From Silene conica (lineage: Eukaryota > Streptophyta > Magnoliopsida > Caryophyllales > Caryophyllaceae), in the NCBI GenBank assembly GCA_029255685.2, contig CM055314.2:37950790-38014789 (forward strand): a DNA stretch of 64,000 bases. The letters run 5' to 3'. Shown here piece after piece: positions 32,110 through 44,913 of the stretch (positions are counted from its first letter, which is position 1; each line of letters begins with the position of its first letter). The position numbers were made by a program, and so were the translations under genes. Under the pieces are notes generated by a model that searched no databases, had not been told where the DNA came from, and saw nothing but the letters and a program-made list of their open reading frames with translations.

Positions 32110-34440
32110 ATGGACTCCAAGCATCTCAAGTGCCCTATCTTCGATGGCAAAAACTATAGTTTATGGAAAAATATGATGACTCATTACATCAAGGGTTGTG
32201 ATTGGGAATGTTGGAAGATCATCCAAACTGGACCAAAGAAGATCTTGGTCGCCGCCGCCAATGGAACAACCTATAAAAAGATGGAAAGCGATTATGTGGA
32301 AAGTGACTACAAAATTGCAGAGAAAAACTCTAAGGCCATGAGCCTCCTACAGAACGGTATGATAACCTCAGAATTCGATAGATTCTCATCCTGTAGTTCC
32401 GCTAAGGAAATATGGGATAGTCTCGAACTTGCTTATGAAGGAACATCCGCAGTCAGGAAACATCGTATAGACTTGCTCGTTCAAAGATATGAACTTTTCA
32501 ATATGGAAAAGAATGAATCTATTGATAGCATGTCTGCACGATTTTCTTGTATTATTAATGAACTGCGGAACCTTGGCAAAAAGATCGATTCTGAGGATAT
32601 CATTCGTAAGATTCTTAGGAGTCTCACCAAAAAATGGCAACCTAAGGTCACGGCCATAGAGGAAGCACGTGATTTATCTAAAATCACTTACCAAGAATTG
32701 ATTGGATCCTTAATGGCTCACGAGATCATACTAAATAAAAACGATGATGATCCCAAAGGAAAGGGAGTCGCTTTACAAGCCTCCACAAGCGAAGTAAGCG
32801 AAGAAGAACTTGAGGATGAAACAGTTCTATTCGCTAGACGATTTAAGAAAGCAGTTTTCAAAGGTAGATACAAAAACCCTAACAACAAAACGTTCGACAA
32901 AAAGAAAACTGACTCCAAACAAACATTCTTCAAAAGAGGATGTTTCAAGTGTGGACAACAAGACCACATGATCAAAGATTGTCCAAGTTGGGACAAAATC
33001 AAAGACAAGTCAAAAAGAGAAAAGACCAAAACAGAGTTTAAGAAAGTAATGCTTGCGTCATGCTGGGGAGAATTAGAATCTGAAGATGACGAGGACTCTG
33101 AAGAAGAAGAGGTAGCAAACCTGTGCCTAAGCAACGTCAGCCTAGATCTAATCTCAGACAACAATGATGAAGGTGAAGCATCTAATATGTGTCTCCTTGG
33201 AGAATCAGACTCAGACGACGACGACGAAGAGGTAAATTTTCTTCAACTCAAAAGTCAAGTTAAAAACTTATCTAAAGCCATGCTAATTAAATATTTTGAG
33301 AAAACCCTAGACCAATGTCATGAACAAAGTCTTGAGTTAGATGACTTGAAAGAGCAGATCCTCGATATTGCTGAGGAAAATCAACCTCTGAAAGCCGAAG
33401 CTAAGAAACTGAAATCCAAAATAAGCATTGAAGCAAATGCTAAGTTGAAAAAAGTTATGTCTGAGAAAAAGGTTCTTGAGTCTAAAGTTATAGCTAATGA
33501 AGCTATAACCTCAAAACTAAAACTCAACATTAAAGAGCTTCAATATAAAGTTATAGCTAATGAAGCTATAACTTCAGAATTAAGAAAGGTTAATGAACGG
33601 CTTAAGTCAGAATCCTCGACTATGGTCGAAGATGAGACTCATCAAGAAGAAGTTAAGATTCTCGAAAGCAAAATCATGGATCTAGAATTCAGTATATCTA
33701 AAATCAAGAAAGAACATGCCAAATTTGTGTCTGACTTCCATAAAGACATTCAAAACCTAAAAGAGTCTAGCAACACTGACCGCAGTGAATGTAAGAAAGA
33801 AATAAACTCCTTGAAAGACCTCCTTCTTCATGCTCGGAAAGTTCACGATAAGTGGGAAGGAAGCACTAACGTTCTAAACTTCCTAACTGAACAATCCGAC
33901 AACAACATGAAGATGGGTTTAGGTCACGAATGTTATGGAAGAAGGGATCACTCAAAGTGTAAACAAAGTCCAACAGATAGAGACTTTAGAAGAAGGAAAT
34001 ATGCCGACCTTCCTGAGTATTTAATATGCACTTATTGTGGTCATACTGGACACCTCCGAGAAAACTGTGTAAAACACGCACAAGATTTTAAAACCGGAGT
34101 TAAGTTTGTTAAATCCTTAGGAACTCCAAGCGACACTATTTCTATCTCTGATAGTGATAATAATAAAACTGAGGAAAGAAATATTGACCACAGATGGTTC
34201 TATGACATGACATTTGATTACGAAGAAAAGAGAAATAGAACCAAACAAACTCCTCAAACTACACACAAAAATTGGTCACCAAGAGTCCAGACTAAGACCT
34301 ACACAAAAACATCAAAACCCAACTACTACCAATATAGAAAGACCTATGTAAGACAAGTCTGGGTTAAAAAGGAAGATGTATTTGTGATTACTAACAACAA
34401 AGGACCCAAGTATGCTTGGGTACCTAAATCCTGTCTTTAA
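32110..34440 (+). CDS. gag: Sirevirus-like gag protein
   Basis: This 776-residue capsid and nucleocapsid protein has a UBN2/DUF4219-type gag domain over about the first 220 residues. A CCHC knuckle (CFKCGQQDHMIKDC) lies near residue 280. Acidic stretches and a long coiled-coil region follow (about 390-600), then a second CCHC (CTYCGHTGHLRENC) near 640. I chose the ATG at 32110; the frame is open from a GTG at 32062, but the residues after the ATG match the usual gag start. A pair of near-identical 8-residue segments (VIANEAIT) sits in the coiled coil. The frame is intact. Confidence 0.93.
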   Translation: MDSKHLKCPIFDGKNYSLWKNMMTHYIKGCDWECWKIIQTGPKKILVAAANGTTYKKMESDYVESDYKIAEKNSKAMSLLQNGMITSEFDRFSSCSSAKEIWDSLELAYEGTSAVRKHRIDLLVQRYELFNMEKNESIDSMSARFSCIINELRNLGKKIDSEDIIRKILRSLTKKWQPKVTAIEEARDLSKITYQELIGSLMAHEIILNKNDDDPKGKGVALQASTSEVSEEELEDETVLFARRFKKAVFKGRYKNPNNKTFDKKKTDSKQTFFKRGCFKCGQQDHMIKDCPSWDKIKDKSKREKTKTEFKKVMLASCWGELESEDDEDSEEEEVANLCLSNVSLDLISDNNDEGEASNMCLLGESDSDDDDEEVNFLQLKSQVKNLSKAMLIKYFEKTLDQCHEQSLELDDLKEQILDIAEENQPLKAEAKKLKSKISIEANAKLKKVMSEKKVLESKVIANEAITSKLKLNIKELQYKVIANEAITSELRKVNERLKSESSTMVEDETHQEEVKILESKIMDLEFSISKIKKEHAKFVSDFHKDIQNLKESSNTDRSECKKEINSLKDLLLHARKVHDKWEGSTNVLNFLTEQSDNNMKMGLGHECYGRRDHSKCKQSPTDRDFRRRKYADLPEYLICTYCGHTGHLRENCVKHAQDFKTGVKFVKSLGTPSDTISISDSDNNKTEERNIDHRWFYDMTFDYEEKRNRTKQTPQTTHKNWSPRVQTKTYTKTSKPNYYQYRKTYVRQVWVKKEDVFVITNNKGPKYAWVPKSCL

Positions 34441-35874
34441 AATTATTTGTGCAGTTTGTCGCCAAGGAAAATAACCTATGGTATCTCGACAGTGGATGCT
34501 CAAGACATATGACAGGCGACGTAAACCTATTCCAAACCCTAAAACCTTTTGACGGAGGTAAAGTCACATTTGGTGATAACAAAAAGGGAAAGATCATCGG
34601 AATTGGTAAGATAGGTATTTCATCCTCTCATAATATAAATGATGTATACCTTGTAAGTGGTCTCAAACACAATCTTATCAGTATATCTCAATTATGTGAC
34701 AAAGGAAATAAAGTGGTTTTTCATTCAGATATATGTCGTATAATCTTAGAAGGCACCAGTAAAGTAATACTTGAAGGTCACAGGATGAAAAATGTTTATA
34801 TGATTGATTTAAATGTTGTACCTACTGATTCTCTATCATGCATGAAAGTTACGTTAGATGATCCATGTCTATGGCACAAGAGATTTGGTCATATTAGCTC
34901 ACCTATTCTAAGTAAGTTGAAAAGATGGGACTTGGTCGAAGGTCTTCCAAAGATCAAATTTGATCAAGAAAAGATGTGTGACACATGTGCACGATGTAAA
35001 CACGTCAGATCATCTTTTAAGCCAAAAAGAGTGGTAAGCACAGAACAAGCTCTTGAACTAGTACACCTGGATCTATGTGGCCCTATGAAGGTAAGAAGCA
35101 GAGGTGGTTCCAGGTACGTTTTCGTTCTAGTTGGTGATTACTCTAGATTTGTTTGGCCAATCTTCCTTCACTCTAAAGACGAAACATTCGATGAATTTGT
35201 TAGTCTCATGAAACTTGTCCAAAACAAATATAAATCAAACCTAGTAACAATCCGTACTGATCATGGAACTGAGTTCGACAATCATGCTTTTATTGAGTTC
35301 TGTAAAACCAATGGTGTTGGTCATAACTTCTCGGCCCCTAGAACCCCACAGCAAAATGGAGTCGTAGAACGAATGAACAGAACCCTAGAAGACATGGCTC
35401 GAACAATGCTTCTTTGTAGTGGCCTTCCTAGAAACTTTTGGGCTGAGGCTATAAGTACAGCTTGCTATATTCATAACCATGCTATGATTAGACCTATCCT
35501 TAAAAAGACACCTTATGAACTTCTTCGAGGTCGTAAACCAAACATATCTCATTTAAGATGCTTTGGTAGTAAATGCTTTGTTCACAACAATGGTAAAAAC
35601 AGATTAAGCAAATTCGACCCTAGAAGTGATGAAGCAATCTTTATAGGATACTCAGATCATAGTAAAGCCTACAAAGTTTTTAACAAACGTACTTTATGCA
35701 TAGAGGAAAGTATTCATGTTATCTTTGATGAGAATAATGTCTTCGATAAGCCATTACAGGATATAGAGGAAAACCTAGACGAACCTGATTTCAGGTTATC
35801 AAGGGAAGATCCTCCTGAATTGGAAATTGAAGAAGGAGAACCTCAAGGAACTCACACTACTACAAAATTTTTCT

Positions 35875-36090
35875 ATTGCAACATTTTGTGTGCAATACTT
35901 TGTAATTGTGTTGCAATTGAGGAGAGAGGTTTGGAGAATGCAACACTTTGCCTAAAAATGTTGCAAATACAAACATAATGCAACATTTTTATTTAAGTGT
36001 TGCATTCTATAGTCATTTATGCAACATTTTTGTATAAGTGTTGCATGCTATAGTCACAAATGCAACATTCTTATATAATTGTTGCTTTTA
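35875..36090. repeat. Left subterminal repeat cluster of the CACTA element
   Basis: Repeated TTGCAACA, TGCAACATT and AAGTGTTGCA words in both directions, often about 15-30 bases apart, mirror the cluster at the right end. Confidence 0.85.
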
Positions 36091-38092
36091 TTTATTAAAT
36101 AAAGTATACTTACTTATTAATATAACACTATTTATATAATAATAAAATGTAATTTACCTAAAACCTTCAATGTACTCACAAAATTAACTATATGTATATA
36201 CATCTTATTATCAATTTAATTTGTCAGAAAACATTTGTTATTATGATTTTACATTATTAGAAGAGTGTATTTAATTACTTTATCTAATATTGACCGTACT
36301 CAAAGCATACCCGAATCAAAATCTCGATCTGTGATTAAAACCGGAAAGACCCGTTATTTCGGGTCGACTCGTATTCCATCCTTTGCCATTCCATAACTCA
36401 TATTTGTCATGACCTGCCGATAAACTCGACATGCTTACTTATAACCCTTATTTAAAGTTGGATAGTGTATACCCAATATACCAACCAACTGGACCCGTAT
36501 GGCGTGTACCATATGTCTATCCAAGTCTTCCCTCATTTACACATTATGTTTATCTAAACACTAAACCTACCAATACTTCACTAACATTCTCAGACTAAAA
36601 CAATGTCACCAGTCACCACCCTTTCGTCGATCTATGCACTAGTCACTCTTGCTACTGGTGTCCATCACCATCTGCGCTGAAACATCACCCCACAAGTTAA
36701 TCTCTTTTCGGCCATCAAGCATGAACCACCAGGCGACGGACACAATCATTACTCAATCCACCGGCAGCCACCAAGTGACGAACGCAATCCATAAGGGTTA
36801 AGACCATTGTACTCACGACACTGTCCCTTGAATACTTATCAGGTTCCACCTTGATTGCTGTCGTCTTTTAGGATGAAACAATAGGGTAATTAGAGCTTTT
36901 TTTTAATTATATCAAGATAGATACATGTTTTATGCATTTTTAATCTTGGGTGTTTCGTTTTTAGTCTTATTTTGTTAATAGTCAGATAATTCAGGTATTC
37001 TATGTGAAATTAATTTTTAGTATGGTTGTTGGGAAAAAATTAGGGTTTCCTGGAATCGATATAGTGCTCGCATCATTGGAATTCCTCTTGATTTTATTGA
37101 TTGGATTTTAATTGATATCTCTTTAGTTTAAGTAATTTTTTGTAATTTGGTAGTTTGATTATAAATTGTTCAGGTGAAATCATTTGGTTTTATTGTCCTG
37201 CTATTATTTTTATTGGAGTAGATTTAAGAAGAAAATCATCCTGTGTTATACTATTGTATCCAAACTAATGTCGGGTGTTTGTGTATATGCGTAGTTTGTT
37301 ATGGCCAGCTTTGCGCTCAGGTTTTGCACCAAGTTATTGCTTGCTTATTATAAATTTCAATTTTAATGCTCTAGCCTGAAGCTTTAGTATAACTATAGTA
37401 ATCATTTTGTTAATCTAGTGCTTTGTGGTAAGTAAAAGCATCCCAGAATCTTGCTAAATGGCAATTGTTGTTGCACCTATAGGTTCTGGACTTTTATGAT
37501 TAATACAAGGGGCACATGGAAACTTGGGATGCACCTGCCTTACTTTTATTCAGGTACGGCTGAAGGGGAATTAATCTTCATTTCTCCTTATATCTACTAG
37601 TACATGTAAGCAAACCACGATTTGGCCTTCAAAACGGGCGTCACTTATTGTTGTTGTAGTTATTTATGAATTATGGACTTATGGTACAACAACTGAGATC
37701 AGGGCATGCAGTCTGATCAGATGACCACGATTAGAAATGATGTTAAAGACCTCTCTGCAGTTATCTCTAGCTATTTTACTAGTCATTTGTTCATGTACTC
37801 TTTTTACTTAAGCATCTCATTCTCACACTGTTTTATGATTCTCACAGCGATAGAAAAACTATTGGTGCTTGTCTCGATCGAAATGCTTTACGTCCTGCTA
37901 GATATTGTTTCACGGTTAACAATGTTGTTTACGTTGCATCTGAGATTTGGCTTCCAAATTTTAGTTATTTTTTTCTCATGTTCTTGGGTGCCACACGTGG
38001 AGAAGCGTGGGACCATTAACATAAAAAATAGTAGTAAGAGCCGTATTTTCATACTGTTTGCCAACGCTGCCTAATTTTCTTTGCATAGATAG

Positions 38093-38139
38093 CCCCTTTC
38101 CAATCAGACATAATACCCCCTTTCCAATCAGACATAATA
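38093..38139. repeat. 24-base tandem duplication inside the CACTA element
   Basis: A 23-base unit beginning CCCCTTTCCAATCAG occurs at 38093-38115 and 38117-38139, a 24-base step. Confidence 0.9.
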
Positions 38140-39864
38140 CCCTGAATGAAATTAAGATGGTTAAAGGTAGTGGAGTCGACTTTCTGAAACGTTATGCCTC
38201 ACTTACATGGAAAATACTTCTTAGCATTGAATTAGGCCTTACTTCTTTAGGGTTTTGTATAGTTAGCATCACCTCTTATCCTTTACTAGTTCCATGGATA
38301 GAATGCTGCTTCATTCTTATAAATCATACCTTAGTTTATTCTGTATTCATGTTTATTGTTTATTATTCATTCAGTGAAAATCACAGAACCTTGTTTTCTG
38401 CCATCTTTTTTGATTCCTTCCTTATGAGGCCACATAAGATATTAACATCTAATAATAGATAGAGTTAGGCAGTAGTTAGCCACTGTTTAAGTTGGATACT
38501 ATCAATTTTGGCCATTTTTAGGGCGAAGTAATTTACTCTCAGTTAATAAACGATACTAGAATTGTTTGAGTTTAACCTTTGTTGTTTGATGATACATTTG
38601 ATGGTTGCCTTTCCATGTTTTTAGTGTTGATTGTCGGTGAAGTATATACAGTGCATCAATACACTCATTGCCTTATAGAATACTTGTTTAGAGAAAATTC
38701 AACATAAAAATTAATTCTTCTAGGTCTGATGTTAATATAGGTGCAGTGGGAGTCCTGCCAATGGATGAATCAAAAGTCATATGAAGGGCCGACTAGATCC
38801 AGGCATGATGATATCAGTCGATCTGACAAGTGGTCAGGTTTGTACATTTGGTCTTTGGAAAAACAATTCTTTACATATATCTGGGTTTTAGTCTGTCTTC
38901 TTCCATTTTATAAGAGTGTATGTAAAATGATTTTTTGTTATCTGCTTCCTCAAAATCTTCCTCAACCATCCTAAGGTAAGCTTCAATAACCATCTCTATT
39001 TCGAATTCTTCCAAAAAAACTGTCATCTGCTAGTGTCAATTTGTAGAATAAACTCGTAGAATAAACTGCAATACTAGTAACTTGTTCTGGACACGCAAAG
39101 ATAAGCTAGAACTGATCTGATTCATCCCTGTACCAACCAAACCAGCCCTTAATAATATCCCTGCTCTAGTACATCTGATCAATTAATTAGTGTCCTCTTT
39201 AATCATCCATGGTCTAAAACCAGGCCATGAATCAGCTAAAACCACACTCAATGTTGTCTGTCAAATTTTCAATTAGGCTTAATCCTATTTGCTTGCCTCA
39301 AATTAACATGTATTAATACTGATTTTTAATTTCATTCTACAAAGCATTGCAGATCAGAGATGCTGCGACTAAATGCTCCAACTGTAAGGAGACATGAACA
39401 AAGCCTTGGATTAGAAGCAAGCTTATGTTGGGTGACATCGTGATTTATGTCGCGCGAGATTGCTGCTAAACAAGCACGAGGCCACACTCTACTTGTCAAG
39501 ATAGATACAAGAAGACATTGTGATTTCGGTTGAACACCTGCAGTCCTCGTGAATTTCTAGCAGCAGTTTAGTAGTCATCTATTTGCCTTTATTCTACCAT
39601 GTTTGTCTTAAATAGATAGATTATAGTCCCTTATATTAGTTTGTTTTTTTGTTTATGAAGACTTTATAAACTAGTTTGGAAGGAATATTATTCTGTAGTT
39701 GTACTATCACAATTACGATCATGTCTCTTTTTGGGTATTGATAATGATTTGAATTTTAATTTGAAGAAAAAGTTTGATCTACTTTTAATTAATTTACAAT
39801 TAATATCGTTTATGTCGTACCTTAATGGCTGAAACGACGGCAAATTGTTAGAATATAATTCATT

Positions 39865-40195
39865 GCAACATAAAAAAATGTTGCAATAGACTATAAACTT
39901 GATGCATTTACGAGTGACATAAATTTAAAAAGTGTTGCAAGGCAAAAAAGTAAATGTTGCTATAATTACGAAATAATGTTGCATTTATATATTTTAAGTG
40001 TTGCATTTGTAAAGTGTTGCATTTTCAAAACGAATGCAACACAAGTAAAAAGTGTTGCGTTTTATCCAAAAATGTTGCATGAAATGTTGCTTTAGGCTGA
40101 TGCAACAAGACTTTAAGCAACATATTAAAAAGTGTTGCTTAAACCCTATAGCATCATTTTTATGGTTATATGCAACACTTAAAAGTTGTTGCAAT
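39865..40195. repeat. Right subterminal repeat cluster of the CACTA element
   Basis: Many TGTTGCA and TGCAACA words in both directions, matching the left end. Confidence 0.85.
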
Positions 40196-42109
40196 AGGCT
40201 CACTTTGTAGTAGTGTCATGATGAACTCAACTTGGGAGAAAATGGTACGAGTGATGAAACTACAGTTGATGATACTGTAGATAACTCTCAAACCAATGAC
40301 TCGGAACCCAGAGTTACAGCTAATGAAGCTGTAACTTTGAATCAAAACCAAAGGGAAGAGGCTAGAGTTATACCTGACCCTACCATAAACCCAGGTTTGG
40401 ATTCAGGGGGAACAAGTCAAGATCCCGAGTCAAGTTCAGGGAATGCAAATGATCAATCAAGAAACTGGAGATACAAAGGCTCTCATCCTTTGGACAATGT
40501 CATAGGAAGCCTGACAGATGGAGTTCAAACTAGAAGGAGCTTAAATAACTTTTGCTCATTTTACTCCTTCCTCTCCACCATTGAACCTTCAAATATCAAG
40601 GAAGCTCTCGCAGAACCAGACTGGATAGTTGCCATGCAAGAAGAACTCCAGCAATTTGAAAGAAACAAAGTTTGGCATCTTGTTCCTCGACCTAAGGACA
40701 GAACTGTCATTGGAACTAGATGGGTATTCAGAAACAAATTGGATGACACTGGAGTCATTGTGCGAAATAAGGCCAGATTAGTAGTTCAAGGATACAACCA
40801 ACAGGAAGGGATCGATTATGACGAAACCTTTGCTCCTGTTGCTCGTCTTGAGGCAATAAGACTACTCATTGCATTTGCAGCACACAAGGGAATGAAGCTT
40901 TTTCAGATGGACGTTAAGACTGCATTTCTAAATGGCTATCTCCAAGAGGAAGTATTTGTTGAACAACCTCCTGGATTTCCTGACAGCAAACTCAAGGATC
41001 ATGTATTCAAATTGGACAAAGCTCTCTATGGCCTGAAACAAGCACCTAGGGCATGGTACGACAGATTATCAAAGTTCCTATTGGAGAGTGGTTTCAAGAG
41101 AGGTTCTGTGGATAAAACCCTATTTCTTAAAAGTGAAAACTCAGATCTACTAGTCGTTCAGATCTATGTTGACGATATTATTTTTGGCTCAACTAATAAA
41201 AAGTTGTGCAAGTACTTCTCTGAGTTGATGACTTCTGAGTTCGAGATGAGTATGATGGGAGAACTAAAGTTCTTCCTTGGACTTCAAATACAACAAACTG
41301 AAGAAGGAATCAAGGTTCATCAACAAAAATACGTCAAGGAGTTGTTAAAGAAATTTGGAATGGAAACCTCTCATGCAATGCCTACTCCAATGGTCACAGA
41401 TAAGAAGTTAACCAAAGACGAAGATGGTAAGTCTGTAGATGAAACAACTTACAGAGGTATGATTGGCTCGCTTCTTTATCTTACAGCAAGTCGTCCAGAT
41501 ATAATGTTTAGTGTCTGTGTTTGTGCGAGATTCCAATCTGCACTAAAAGAATCACACATGATTGCAGTTAAAAGAATATTAAGATACCTAATCGGAACCT
41601 CAAAATTATATCTATGGTATCCTAAGGACTGTAACTTTAACCTAGTAGGATATTCAGATGCGGATTATGAAGGATCTTCTTTAGACAGAAAAAGTACCTC
41701 CGGACTTGCTACCTTTGTAGGTCCTTGTATTATATCTTGGGGATCCAAGAAACAAAATTCTGTCGCTCTCTCAACTGCTGAAGCAGAATATATTGCAGCC
41801 GCACTGGTATGTTCTCAACTCTTATGGTTGAAGCAACAGTTACATGATTATGGTGTTGATGTTGGATGTGTACCTATATTATGCGATAATACGAGTGCTA
41901 TAATTATATCAAAAAACCCAGCCCAGCACTCGAGGACCAAACATATTGAAATTAGACACCACTTTCTAAGAGACCATGTTGAAAAGAAAAATATAAAATT
42001 GGAATTTTGTAGTACGGAAAAACAATGGGCAGATATCTTCACTAAACCATTGGCTAGAGAACGCTTTGAGACTTTGCGATTGGAAATTGGTTTAATCGGT
42101 GGCACCTAA

Positions 42110-42663
42110 TCAAATCTTAAAAGCAAAAATAACCCAATGATTGACTATGGTTTAGATGAGATTATATGACTGTGTCCGTATACTCCGCTGCATGTGTATG
42201 TATATATTAGATGATAAATTCTGTGATTATAGTTATATTATACGATTTACATATGAATGTGTGCACAATCGATCTCACAACAATATTACGTCACATATTA
42301 TAATTTTCCCACAAATATACATGTTACAATATATACAAAATAATAATATTCAAATATTATAAAAACAAAAATATTTACCTAAATTTAAACACACAAAGTG
42401 TGTGATGGTCCCCCATGTGCCACGTTTCTACCCAAACCTAGCCCCACACTCGACTGCCACGTACCCCCTCCTACTAACCTATAGCTTTTGACTTTCAACC
42501 CCCCACAATTATTACCCCAACAAACCACTCACCTCACATTTACCATTCTTACCGTCCCAAACTCAACTCCCTAAAATTACTTCTCACTTCCTCCATTGTT
42601 AACCTCAAAACCTCTAAAACTCCATAAAAACAAAAATTACCAACCACCATTTCTATCACCACA
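42110..42663 (+). other. Spacer between pol and ORF3 of the Sirevirus-like element
   Basis: This is about 550 bases, AT-rich at first and then C-rich and pyrimidine-rich before the ORF3 ATG (42400-42660). It could serve as an internal promoter or 5' untranslated region for a separate ORF3 transcript. No clear signal beyond composition is seen. Confidence 0.5.
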
Positions 42664-44198
42664 ATGCCACCATCTCGTGCAACCCGCTCTCACCAAAAGA
42701 AAACCACACCTCCTTCACCAACTCCGTCACCCCCACCGTCTCCAACACCCATAACCGCCTCAGCACCACCATCCGACAAAGGCAAACGACGAAAACTCAA
42801 CCGCTCATCCCCTTCCATCTCCGATGACATGCAAGAAATGGGTTCCAAATCTCGAAATCCGCGTCCTCTGTTTTCCGAGTATTCGATTGAAGCTACTAGG
42901 GAGGGTCTTGAAAGAGTTCGAATGACCAAAAACGAAGGTATGTTAATCGAACGTGTTCTACCTTATGCTATACATGCGGGTCGTTATTATCCAAGGTCAT
43001 GGGTCGAAAATTCGAAGTCTTTAGGATTCTTTAAGGATTTCTTAAAATATCAGGGATGGGAGTATATTAGTAGTTTTTCTGGGTTGATTTTTCCTACTGA
43101 GATGGTTCAATTTCTTGCTGCGGTTAAAAAGTGTGATAATGGTATTATGGGTGTCGTAAATGGACAAGATGTTGTCGTAACTAAGTCGGATATTTGCGAA
43201 ATTTTCAAACTTGATCAAGAAGGGTTAAATCTTGACCCGAAAATGGAGTGGAGTGTTGTTTCTAAAGATCAGAAACTAACAATCAAGAAGTATTTTGATG
43301 ACGATGCCACTGAGGTGTCACCTCTGCTTACCGTATCCTTTAATCCCAAGTTAAAGTTTTTCTTGAATTTCTCGTGGAATACCGTGCTCCCTCGGAGAGG
43401 TGGTAGGGAAAAACTTGCTAGTGTTGAAGCAGTCGTGTTGTACAGTTGGTTGGAGGGCCAGAAAGTTGATTTAGCATCCCTAATTTGTCACAAAATATGT
43501 CAAGTTTCTAGTGTGGTTGTCAAGGAGAAATTTTGCTCGACAATCGACATTCCATACGGAATGTGGGTGTCCGAGATCTTGCTAAAGAAAGGAGTTGTTG
43601 ATGATGCTAGTTTCGGAATTAAGCCAAAAGATTGTATGTGTGATCGTTTGTTGAAATTGATGGGCATTTGCTTTGATGGAGTTGATCTCTCGTTTGGTAA
43701 GAGTGTAGGTACGGAACCCACCCCACAGCCATCCCCTTCTTTTGCGGGTCTTGAAGCCAAGATGGATACGATTATTGGGTTGTGTGAAGGGAAGAAGAGC
43801 AGTGGAGAGGCAGGGGGTAGCCGTCCTAAAGGGGTCGGGAATTTGAGGATGTGGTAAAGGAATGGATGGAGAAAGTGGATAAGCATTTGGTGAAAGTTGG
43901 CTCGGAGGTCTCAGTTGTGTGCTCGGAGTTGCTAAGCATTAGTGATCGTCTTTCTTTCATTACGACTCAGGGAGGAGCCATGGTAAGGGATCACGGGTTA
44001 TTACAGGAAGATGCATCTCAAGCACTCGAGGCCGTCAAGGCACTATCTCTCAAAGTGCTCAACTTCGAAATTGCGCTCAATGCTCAAGGGAGAAACGTGT
44101 CGAGTTGCTTGGATAGGCTGGAATCGCTTGAATATCGTACCCGACCCGACTATGTGAATCCTTATGCAAAGAATCCGGGTTCAAGCTCTCGCTCTTGA
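42664..44198 (+). pseudogene. Third ORF of the Sirevirus-like element, frameshifted
   Basis: It lies after pol, where some Sireviruses carry an extra, so-called env-like ORF. The first 397 codons (42664-43857, ATG start) have a Pro/Ser/Thr-rich N-terminus with a basic cluster (GKRRKLNR), then a globular region. That region loosely resembles plant transposon-associated domains (putative plant transposon protein or plant mobile domain type). A one-base shift near 43830-43850 moves the frame, and 43851-44198 continues with a coiled-coil-like segment. Originally it was probably one protein of about 510 residues. I see no signal peptide or membrane segment, so an envelope role is not supported. 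Function unknown. Confidence 0.65.
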
Positions 44199-44913
44199 TG
44201 ATTCGAATCCGTCTCTGTTTCGTTGTTGGATTGAAGTTGGTTTGTTGTTGTTTTGTTCAAAGTCTGGGGTGGACTTATAAACTCTTTTGTGTTGTGGCCC
44301 AATGGCCTTCCCTGGCCCATTAAGAAATCCGAAGCTAACTCTTCTTTTGCCTCTTCGGATTTCCTAACTCCAAACAGGCCCAAACTTAGTTCCTGTTCTG
44401 ATGCGGCCCAACCTTCTATTTCCTTTTTGACTTGGCCCATCGTATTTGTTACCTTTTTGCAGGCCCATATTATCCTATCCTAGCCTGGCCCAATTTTTTC
44501 TTAATACTCTATTATTTCCTAATTCGGCCCATTGGCTTAGTATTTTCGGATTGTTGTGTATATTTTTAACATTCCGTATGTGGTTATGTGATATTCTCTA
44601 TGTTCATATTATTTCGACTCGTTTATGTGCTTGCTTATGCTTCGTACGTATATTATTCTAGTCGTTTCATGTCTTTGTTCTCATCTTTTCGATGATGTCA
44701 AGAGGGGAAATATGCGACTTAGATTAGAATTTGCCTAAGCTTGCTCCTTGTCGTAATCCATTGTCTCTTAGGGTCCTTAAAGGATATGGGATAGATAGAA
44801 GCTAAAAACCCTAAGTGACTCTTTACTATGAATGACCATTATTATATTGAGGGGGAACATACACTTAGACACAAAATCTAAGAGAGACTTGCCATCATCA
44901 AAAAGGGGAAATT
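44199..44913 (+). other. 3' untranslated region with three polypurine tracts (Sirevirus-like)
   Basis: No gene is seen. Polypurine tracts lie at 44700-44710 (AAGAGGGGAAA), 44849-44857 (GAGGGGGAA) and 44900-44911 (AAAAAGGGGAAA). The last borders the 3' LTR and would prime plus-strand DNA synthesis. Repeated tracts before the LTR are a known Sirevirus trait. Confidence 0.75.

Larger units (their letters stand above)
35855..40215. mobile_element. Non-autonomous CACTA (En/Spm-type) DNA transposon
   Basis: The element is 4361 bases, begins CACTACTACAAA and ends with the complement TTTGTAGTAGTG. It is flanked by the 3-base duplication TCA (35852-35854 and 40216-40218). Subterminal regions (about 35875-36090 and 39865-40195) are crowded with TGCAACA and TGTTGCA words in both directions, as expected for transposase-binding sites. 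No transposase frame is recognisable. The interior is AT-rich with only short open frames; it may be captured non-coding DNA, but its source is unknown. Confidence 0.93.
34428..42109 (+). pseudogene. pol: Sirevirus-like pol, split by a CACTA transposon
   Basis: Pol lies in the -1 frame relative to gag. Its frame is open from 34428, overlaps the gag end by 13 bases and has no clear ATG near its start. The left part (to 35854) has the protease (DSG), the integrase finger and a DD35E core. The right part (40216-42109) has the RT (YVDD) and RNase H. The CACTA insertion at 35855-40215, with its 3-base duplication, falls in the linker between integrase and RT. Apart from the insertion I see no stop or frameshift. 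Precise excision would keep phase, so the break is recent. Confidence 0.92.

Noticed and set aside
37706..38462. Two overlapping frames inside the CACTA element as transposase or cargo genes
   Set aside because: They are short, hydrophobic, without a recognised domain, and one includes a tandem duplication; they look like chance frames.
42664..44198. Envelope glycoprotein gene in the Sirevirus-like element
   Set aside because: No signal peptide, membrane segment or cysteine pattern is visible; only the position suggests it.
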